The notes beneath the pieces were generated by a model, which saw only the letters and a program-made list of their open reading frames with translations, did not search any database and was not told the DNA's origin. Both the position numbers and the translations under genes were made by a program. From the NCBI GenBank assembly GCA_030272155.1, contig CP126195.1, forward strand, positions 124,001 through 188,000: a stretch of DNA of 64,000 nucleotides, written 5' to 3'. Origin of the DNA: Tetradesmus obliquus. Taxonomy: Eukaryota; Chlorophyta; Chlorophyceae; Sphaeropleales; Scenedesmaceae. Each line of letters starts with the position of its first letter. Positions within the stretch are counted from its first letter, which is position 1. Positions 35,479-44,162 of the stretch are shown piece after piece.

Positions 35479-36941
35479 GGGGGGGGGGGGGGTCGGGGGT
35501 GGCTGTGCTGTGCCATGCCGCGCTGTGACTCTGCAGTGCCTGCATATCTTGCTGCTGGAGCTGTTTTCAATCTGGTGGCGGACACTGCTGGCAACAGCAT
35601 ATATACACAGCAGCAGCGCCAGAAGGTCGGCTGTCAGTGGCATGAAAAACAACACAGTATTACACAACTTGTGCTGCTGCTGCTGCTGCTGCTCCCGCAG
35701 GTGGTGGAGGGCTTTGAGGTGGTCAAGGCCATCGAGGGCTGCGGCAGCCACTGCTCACAAAAGATACCAAACAATTGCTGCTGCTGCTGCTGCTGCTGCT
35801 GCCGCCGCCGCTGCTGCTGCTGCCGCCGCCGCTGCTGCTGCTGCTGCTGCTTGCCGCAGGTGGTGGAGGGCTTTGAGGTGGTCAAGGCCATCAAGGGCTG
35901 CGGCAGCCACTGCTCACAAAAGATACCAAACAATCGCTGCTGCTGCTGCTGCCGCCGCCACTGCTGCTGCTGCTGCTGCCAGGTGGTGGAGGGCTTTGAG
36001 GTGGTCAAGGCCATCGAGGGCTGCGGCAGCCACTGCTCACAAAAGATACCAAACAATTGCTGCTGCTGCTGCTGCCGCCGCCGCTGCTGCTGCTGCTGCT
36101 GCTGCCAGGTGGTGGAGGGCTTTGAGGTGGTCAAGGCCATCGAGGGCTGCGGCAGCCACTGCTGACAAACCACAGAAGACACAAAACCATTGGTGCTGCT
36201 GCACAGAAGACACAAAACCATTGGTGCTGCTGCTGCTGCTGCTGCCAGGTGGTGGAGGGCTTTGAGGTGGTCAAGGCCATCGAGGGCTGCGGCGCCCGCA
36301 GCGGCGAGACCGCGTACGACGTGATGGTGGCGGGATGCGGGCAGCTGCCCAAGGGTGAGCGGGCCTGAGCGGGTGAGACGCACGAGTAAGCACAAGGCAG
36401 AACCAACTTGAGCTGCCACATCAGCAGCGCCAGACACGGCAGTGTGCTTTGTCGCGGTCAGCATCACTTCAGCAGGTTATCTCTGGTGCAGTACAAGCAA
36501 CTGCGGCGAAAAGTCATACCTGCCATATCCACTGATTTCAGCTGCCGCCGCTGCTGTCCCGCTGCTGCTGCTGCTGCCGCTGCTGCTTATGCAGGTGCTT
36601 CCAAGACTACTGCCAGCAGCGGCGCTGACGCCGCCCCTCCCCGCCGTGTCGCTGCTGCTGGTGCCAGCAAGATCAACATGGTGGCAGTCAGCGTGCGGCC
36701 GCGCCCTGCAATGATGGGCCTGTCGGTGCGCGCACCTGCAAGGTGGGGCGCTTGAGGCCGCATGCATGCACAGTCAAGAGTTGGCATTCTGGTCGGTACG
36801 GACGTGGCACACTAATGTGCGTGTTGGTGTGACAAGCATCAAGCAGCAGTGTTGTGCATGCTAGCGCCGCGTCTTGACAGAGCAGCAGCTGCAGCCGACA
36901 TGCCCTGCTCACTACCCCACCTTATCTGTATTGCTGCTGCC

Positions 36942-36973
<32 letters not shown>

Positions 36974-37090
36974 AGGCACATGCTGGCGCGCACGCAGAGC
37001 AGCATGAGCTCCAGGCTGGTGCGCGTGGCTGCAGCAGCGACAGGTGCCAGCCGGTCACGCGCCACCCTCAACATGCGCGTGTGCTGCTGA
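32839..37090 (+). CDS. Cyclophilin-type peptidyl-prolyl isomerase with lipidation-type N-terminus and basic tail
   Basis: Exons: 32839-32931, 33371-33479, 33948-34039, 34495-34550, 34804-34868, 35203-35285, 36249-36354, 36595-36742, 36976-37090; 288 residues, all phases match. The cyclophilin domain (about 32-210) keeps the active-site residues: FHRVIP (R90), GSQFF (Q146), [12 protein letters not shown] (W156), [17 protein letters not shown] and ILSMANAG-like VLSMANAG, so it should be catalytic and bind cyclosporin. The N-terminus MGQAAS fits the N-myristoylation consensus (Gly2, Ser6). After CGQLPKG comes a basic, Ala/Ser-rich tail of about 80 residues ending VCC. Exons 8-9 are assigned by phase and CTG-preceded acceptors and are less certain than the domain. 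Four exon ends are duplicated in neighbouring introns, the start of exon 7 five times. Confidence 0.88.
33566..33600 (+). repeat. Intronic echo of cyclophilin exon 2 end
   Basis: About 33 of 36 bases copy the end of exon 2 with its donor (GTGGTGCCCAAGACAGCAG then GTGAG). The copy's donor is 116 bases after the real one. Confidence 0.85.
33896..33934 (+). repeat. (TGCC)n tract ahead of cyclophilin exon 3
   Basis: About nine perfect tetranucleotide units end a few bases before the acceptor CTGCAG. They form a pyrimidine-biased tract. Confidence 0.85.
34129..34292 (+). repeat. Two intronic echoes of cyclophilin exon 3 end
   Basis: The segment 34001-34047 (codons for [13 protein letters not shown] plus donor) recurs well preserved at 34129-34175 and strongly decayed at 34238-34292. 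Both copies keep the G-rich sequence that follows the donor. Confidence 0.8.
35351..35390 (+). repeat. Intronic echo of cyclophilin exon 6 end
   Basis: GGCTGGACGGCAAGCACGT and the following donor are copied from 35254-35290, with a few substitutions. Confidence 0.85.
35421..35492 (+). repeat. (TG)28 followed by a 14-base poly-G
   Basis: A long pure dinucleotide repeat, then G14, in cyclophilin intron 6, just after an exon echo. Confidence 0.9.
35701..36290 (+). repeat. Five tandem copies of the cyclophilin exon 7 start
   Basis: Exon-like starts follow an acceptor AG at 35701, 35860, 35983, 36109 and 36249. Each begins GTGGTGGAGGGCTTTGAGG and is preceded by CTG/CCG repeats. Spacings are 159, 123, 126 and 140. 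Only the last continues into real exon 7 ([10 protein letters not shown]). The other four switch to a shared 3' part containing CTCACAAAAGATACCAAAC or a variant of it. Confidence 0.92.
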
Positions 37091-37887
37091 TGCGGTAGCG
37101 TGTAGATGCGTCTGTTGATAGCATGCGGCACACCTGCCTGGTATCTCTTGTATGTGGTGATGATCAGTGGGCCAACTCACCAAAGTTGTTGAAGCAGCAC
37201 AAGAAATAGACTAGGGTTTCCCCATGCACGTCCAATGTTGGTGGCCTGCTACCCTGCTTCACGAACGGTCTTGACAAACTGGCCCAGGTTATGCATGAAA
37301 CCGCAATGACATGCGCAAATCGTGCTGCTGTAACACAGCAGAGTTATGACCATGCTGAACCCTTTACAGCAGTGACAGTCACTTGAGTGCAACCCTAACC
37401 GAAAGCGAATTGTCGTGCCCTCAGCTGAACATTCGTCCAACTGCATTGATCCTCACTTTCGTCTCCTTGCTCAACACACGTCAGCGCCTCTTGCTGCAGT
37501 CTGAAAGCGCAAGGCTGTCTGGTCCCGTGAGGTGGGTGTTGCGAACACCACCCTGATGCACGTCGCCTGCAAACAAAACTTCCAATATATTTAGCTTGAA
37601 TAACTGTGACGTCTGCGGAATTCGCACAGCCGGGCTTGTCCCGACGAAAGATTCTTTTCACTGCGTTCAATGCTTTTGGCCGTGCCCTTTTAATGTATAA
37701 CACTTTAAAGCAGCGATCCTGAGCTTTTACAGTGCATGGTGGCCATCGAGCGACTGGAATAATGGAATTCGCATCTTTCGTGCAAGCCCTGCTGCTGCAG
37801 CTGTCACCTGTCTCTCAACTGACGCACTGTGACCTTTGCTGTCGCGTAGGCAACCTGTTGCTGCTACAACTTCAAAAGCAATCAGCA
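37091..37887. other. Spacer between cyclophilin and the branching-enzyme gene
   Basis: No supported gene. TGTAA at 37329-37333 may end the cyclophilin transcript. The rest is probably promoter and 5' UTR of the next gene; in-frame ATGs at 37732 and 37762 precede the start I chose. Confidence 0.5.
37329..37333 (+). terminator. Candidate TGTAA poly(A) signal of cyclophilin
   Basis: TGTAA about 240 bases after the stop. Confidence 0.35.
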
Positions 37888-40800
37888 ATGACATCCCTTT
37901 TTGGCAGCCATGTGGCTGCACCTGGCCTACACAGCAACCAGCGCAGCAGCAGACCCAGGGCAACCAGGCAGCATGCCTCTCCCATCCCCATGCACAGCAA
38001 GCGGCTGCTAGGCAGCAGCCGCCCCTCCCTCTCAATGCCGAACCCCATCCAGCACCAGCAGCAGAAGCAGCAGCAGCAACGGCTGCAGCCTGTGGCAGTC
38101 TCGTATGCAGATGCGCCCTCACAAGCTGCACAAGCGGGAGTCACACAGCCAGCAGCAGCAGCAGCAGCAGTGGCCAGGTCTCCCAAGCACAACACCTTGC
38201 AGGAGGCTGTGCCGTGGCGCCAGGCCGGCCACGGGCTGTCGCTGTTCACTGACGGCAGCAGCTGCTTCAGGGTGTGGGCGCCACACGCGACGTCAGCCAC
38301 GCTGCAGGTGCGCAGATGCCGCCCCCGCTGCTGCCAGGCTCGTGCATTGTGGTAAACATCATCAAAAATGGCTTGCTCTGCAGAGTGGTATGCTGCTGCT
38401 GGTGCTGCTGTGCTTTGCCACCTCAATCTCATGTCAGTTTCTGTTCGGGGTAGAGCCAAGGGCAGCGTGCATTGCATTTGCCGCAGCCTGTTTTGACTGC
38501 ATGCAGCAGCGGCTGCTGGCGCAGGCGTGGGCAGTGCATGAGGCGGTTAGCAGGCCTGCAGCACCTGCCACATTGTAACATGTTGCGCACACAGCCAGCA
38601 AACCCGTCGCTTGCGCACTGTGCAGATGCAAGCGCACCCCCCGTGCCGCCGCCTGCTCCTCCCTGCTGCCGTGTGCTTGTCACCCTCCCTGTTGCGCACT
38701 TGCCAAACACAGCGCAGCTCAAGGCCTAGCCAGCTGTTATTGCCTTTCCCTCCGACCTGACGCTCTTTGCATGCTGCACACTTCCCCCTCTGCTTCCCTA
38801 CACTGCTGCCGCCCCCCAGGTGGTGCTTGCCGACCAGTTTGTGGCTTGGCCCTGCACTTCTGTCTTCTTCGGTGTCGCATTGCACACGTTGACTGTTCAT
38901 TGCGTCCTCCCCTGCTGCCCTGCCCTGCCAACTGCGGCCAGGTGGTGCCTGCCGACCAGTTTGTGGCTGCGCCGCCGCCAGCGCTGCGCTCCAACGACGA
39001 GGAGGCGGCTGTTGACGCCACACCGGCAGAGTACACCACACCCCCGGATGAGGTTCAGCAGGCAGGCCTGAAGGAGTACCGGCTTGACCGGGAGGGCGCG
39101 GACTGGGGCGCTGACCTGGTGCGTGGCGGCGGCAGCGTTTTTGGCAGCGGCAAACCAGTGTTTTGATTAGCGAAGCTCGGCATGATCAGCGGCAGCATAT
39201 GCAGCAGATTGCAGCTGTTTGATTTAGGCAAATGTGGCAGTTGCGAAGAGGGGTTGCAGGGCTCAGCTGCAGGAGCAGAGTACACCACACCCCCGGATGA
39301 GGTGCAGCAGGCAGGCCTGAGTACCGGCTTGACAGGGACGGCGCGGACTGGGGCACAGACTTGGTGCGTGGGGTGGCGGCAGCAAGAGCAGCGGCAACAT
39401 GAGCAGCGGCAGCAAATGCAGCAGATTGCAGCCGTTTGTGGTAGGCAAACGTGGCAGATGTGGAGAGGGGTTGCAGGGCCGCGCTGCAGGAGCAGGGTAC
39501 ACCACACCACCTGATGAGGTGCAGCAGGCTGGGTTGAACGCAGCCGTTTGTAGTAGGCAAACGTTTGTAATAGGAAGATAGGAGAGGTCCTGCAGGACCG
39601 TGCTGCAGGAGCTGCTTGGGGCAGCAGCAGCTGTCCTGTGCCTCACTGCCTTGGTGCCTTTTTTGCACCAGCAGGATACGCGCAGTCGCATGTCTCCTCC
39701 CCCCCCCCCCCTCTCTGACCTTTCAGACGTGCCTGGCTACTGCCTGCTGCTGCAGTCCGCTGGCGCCACACCATCTGCTTCACATGCTAAAAAACTCTGA
39801 AAACTCCATGTTAACACTCCAGGGTGCAGCATACCGGCTCATCCTGGGCAGCCCTGATTGACTAACTGCCTAGCTGACTCACTGACTGCCTTTCCATCTG
39901 CCTGCCTTTCCATCTGCCTGCCTTTCCATCTGCCTGCCTTTCCATCTGCCTGCAGCCTGCTGGCGCCACACCCCAGGGTGCAGCGTACCGGCTCATCCTG
40001 GGCAGCCCTGATGGCAACACCCTCATGTACAGGAGGGACCCCTGGGCGCGCAGCGCAGAGGCGGCCAGCAGCTGGTGCTTCGTGCACAGCCCTGCCGCGT
40101 ACACCTGGCAGCACACCGAGTGGCAGCCGCTGAGCTTCGACAAGGTGCGCGGTGCTGCAGGCGGCAGCGCTGCTGAGCCTCCGTTGGTCACTGCCCTGCT
40201 GCTGCTGCTGCTGCTGCCGCCAGGGCTTTGGTGTGTTCGGGCCTGATGCAGCCAGCTGCTAGCTTGCACCTGGCACAGGTGTTTGCTGTCCAGGCTGTTG
40301 TCAGCGCGTGCACTGCTGTCAGCTGCACCACCTTCAAGTTTAAAGGGCAACAGTATGCCGCCCTCATCCCCACATGTTTGCAACTCCTGATGACATCTTT
40401 CTCATCCTGTGCTGACCTTGTCTGCACTGCACTGCTGCACGCTGGTCATTCCGTGCACCCGCCGCGCAGCACGTCATCTACGAGATGCACATCGGCTCCT
40501 TCACCCCAGAGGGCACGCTGCGTGCTGCCATCACCAAGCTGCCGCACATCGCCTCATTGGGCTTCACACTGCTGGAGCTGATGCCCTGCCAGGAGCACAG
40601 CGACCCCTGGTGAGGGAGAGGTGGTGTTACATCTATGTTACTGTTGTGTTACATGACAGTCACATGACAGATCATACATTTGGTGTGTTTGATTGAACTT
40701 CTGACAGGTGCCGCACAGAAAAGCAGCCTCTCTGTGCGAAAGCAAATGTGATGCGCAGTGTATATGTCCCAGTTTATACTTGTTGTGTGTGATTGTTTGC

Positions 40801-42536
40801 AGCCTACCTGCCGCACAACACAATTCCTGCTGCCAACGCTGTGCTCTGTTGTGCTGTGCTGTGTGCCGCAGGGGCTACAACCCAAGGCAGCTGCTGGCGC
40901 TGCACCGCGGCCTAGGCACACCAGAGGTGCGGCTGGGGCAGGCCGGGACAGCCGCAGCACCATCAGCAGCAACAGCACAACTCGCCAGGAAGCTGTGACA
41001 GCACTGCAGCAGCAGTGCTCGCGCAGCTGCATGCCATGTGCTGCATACATCACCAACTATGCAAGCAATTGCAGAGGCCCTCTGCTGCACAAGTGTGTAT
41101 AAATTTGTACGTCTGTCGCTGCAGGACATGGCTGCGCTTGTGGACGCTGCTCACGGGCTGGACCTGGGCGTGATGTTCTTGGTAAACGTTGCTGGTGTGT
41201 GCCTTTCTGCCTATGCTTTGCAGGACATGGCGGCGTTTGTAGATGCCGCTCACGGGCTGGGCCTGGGCGTGATGATGGACGTGGTGCTGCACCACGGCGC
41301 GCCCAACGGCAACATGCTGTGGGACTTTGACGGATGGGAGGAGGGCCACAACGGCGGCATCTACCACGAGGGCGCGCCAGACTGCATGTGGGGCAGGTGC
41401 GCGTAATATCCGTGTTGAGTGGTCGATTTGATTGTAGTTTGAGGCGCTGATGCCCGTAGCCGGGGGCAAGGCAGGCATCTACCATGAGGGCGCGCACGTC
41501 TGCAGGTGGGGCAGGTGTGTGGCCCAGTGTTGAACTTGATGTTTAGTAGCGAGGTATTGTGTGTTGCGCGTGACGCTGTGGTGCAGGGGGGCGACACGGA
41601 AAGCACATACTGCCGCAAACGGGCGCCGAATGGCATGTGGGGCCGGCGCATGGGCAGGACAAAGATTGGCCATGGTTCCGTGTAAATCTGTGGTGCGGGT
41701 GGCTGGTGACGAGGAAGCATGCACCGCAAAGGGGCACCAGACAGCATGCAGGTGTGGCTGCGTGCTGGCCAGGGAGCCCGCATGCTGCTGGGTGAACCAT
41801 TCAGTTGTGTTCATACAGCTGCCGCTCCTCCTGACGCTGTTGCTGCCGCCGCTCCTCCTGACACTGTTGCTGTTGCCGCTCCTTCTGACACTGTTGCTGG
41901 TGCGGCTGCTGCCGCTGCTGCAGGCAGTGGGCGTTCTGGAAGGGCGAGGTGCGTGCCATGATTGCGGGGGCCTGCGAGGGCTGGCTGCGCGATTACCGCA
42001 TGGATGGGCTGCGCTTCGACAGCATCAAGGACGTGCCCATGGACATGGTGCAGGTGGGCGCGGCTGCGTTGTTGTTATTTTGTTATTATTATTTTTTGTT
42101 ACTTTGCTGTTTTTAGTTGGTGGTTGACTTCAAGGACGTGCCCATGGACATGGTGCAGGTGGTTTACACGGAGGTGATGTTGCTGTTATTTTGTTGTTAT
42201 GTTTGTAGTATGGTTCTTGGCTTGGCATCGTCAGCCGCGTGGGTGATGCAGCAGCAGCTCTGCGGCAGTCGGGTGTGGGCATGTGCCTCAAAGCAACAGT
42301 GTACATGCCTGTCATGCTGCTGCATTTTGAGTGCTTGTTTATTTTGGCCCTTATGTCCCTCGCTCCCCCTTCTGAATCTCTGCACCTGAATGTGTCTGTC
42401 TCTCTGCACCTGAATCGGGCCATCTCTGCGACTGCGTTTGACGGTCCCTCTGCGCCTGCATTCGCGCCTGCGTTCGCGCCTGCGTTCGCGCCTGCATTCG
42501 CGCCTCCTCTCAGCTCCAGGACCTCCCCACGCCTCG

Positions 42537-42575
<39 letters not shown>

Positions 42576-42725
42576 GCGTGCAGGAGATCACGTGGGGCCT
42601 GAAGCAGCGCTACCCGGGTCGCTTCCTCAGCGCTGAGATCACCCCCGAGGACCCGCGGCTCATGGCGGAGTACGGCTTTGATGCCATCTGGGTGCACTCG
42701 GGTGAGTGGGGGCTGACGGGGTTGC

Positions 42726-42762
<37 letters not shown>

Positions 42763-43050
42763 GTGCATGGCAGTTCATGCCCGAGTACGGTTTCAACGCC
42801 ATCTGGGTGCACTCCGGTGAGGCTGCCGGCGGCTGGAAGGCATGCTGCTGCTGCTGCTGCTTCTGTGCGCGTATGTATATTGACATTTGCTCGGCGTATA
42901 AGTGCACAGCAGTGAGTACAAGACGCCCGACTGCTAGGCAGGCACTGCTCTTGTTGACATGGCCCAGTCTGCCGAAGGATAGCACGGACGAAAACAGGCT
43001 GCTGCTGCTGCTGCTGCTGCCGCTGCCGCTGCCGCTGCCGCTGCCGCTGC

Positions 43051-43084
<34 letters not shown>

Positions 43085-43851
43085 GCTGCTGCTGCTGCTG
43101 TCGCTGCTGCCAGGCTACTTTGACATCATCCAGCAGCACCGCGCGCTGGGCCGCGGCCACCACGGGGGCGGTGACTGGGCGGGCGGCTGGGACCTGCCCA
43201 AGCTGCGTGAGGCCATGGGTGTGCACTACGGCTTTGAGCGGCCCGACCAGTGCATCAAGTACATGACCGGCAGCCACGACCAGGTGCGCGGGGGGGGGGG
43301 GGGGGGGGGGCGTGGACTGCTGCATTTGTTGGGTTGATGCGGGCTGCGATGTGTGGGGATGCTTGTGTGGTTGAGCTGCCCGACCAGTGCATCAAGTACG
43401 TGACCTGCAGCCACGACCTGGTACGTACCAGCCTGCTGCATCGTTGGGTTGAGTCTGGCTGTGTTGTGTGGAGGTGCCTGTGTGTTTGAGCGGCCCGACC
43501 AGTGCATCAAGTACGTGGCCGGCAGCCATGACCTGGTGGCGGGGGAGGGGGGCAGGAGTGCTGCTGCATTGTTAGGTTGAAGCCGGCTGCAATGTGTGGG
43601 GATGCTTGTGTGGTTGAGCTGCCCGACCAGTGCATCAAGTACATGGCCGGCAGCCATGTCCTGCTGCGGGGGGCTGTTTGATCACAGTGCATAGGTGGCC
43701 TCAAGCACAGCACGCGCAATCACAGGTCGTTGCTTGCCCAACACTGGTCCTGGGGTGTTGCTGCTGCTGCTGCTGCTGCAGGTGGGCTGCCAGCGCAATG
43801 GCGGCTGGTACCAGGACTACAGCCTGGTGGGGGGGCACCACAGGTGGGGGC

Positions 43852-43891
<40 letters not shown>

Positions 43892-44113
43892 TTGCACAGA
43901 AGGGGGAGGATGCACGTGCATGTGGTGTCTAATACGGCCCTGCAGCTGTGGCACGACAGTGGTGGGCGGATCATACTCCACACAACAGCATCGGGCCACT
44001 GAGCAGCGAGGGCATGCATGTGCTGCTTGCCGCCAGCTCAGGGTGCCTGCTGCCCTTGTTGACTTGATGACTTGTGGCTGTGTTGCTGCCCAAGCAATCA
44101 CCATTCGATACTA

Positions 44114-44162
<49 letters not shown>

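Noticed and set aside
35138-36265. A 375-codon + strand open frame through the cyclophilin intron
   Set aside because: It reads CTG repeats and exon echoes out of frame; it has no start context or family and overlaps real exons 6 and 7.
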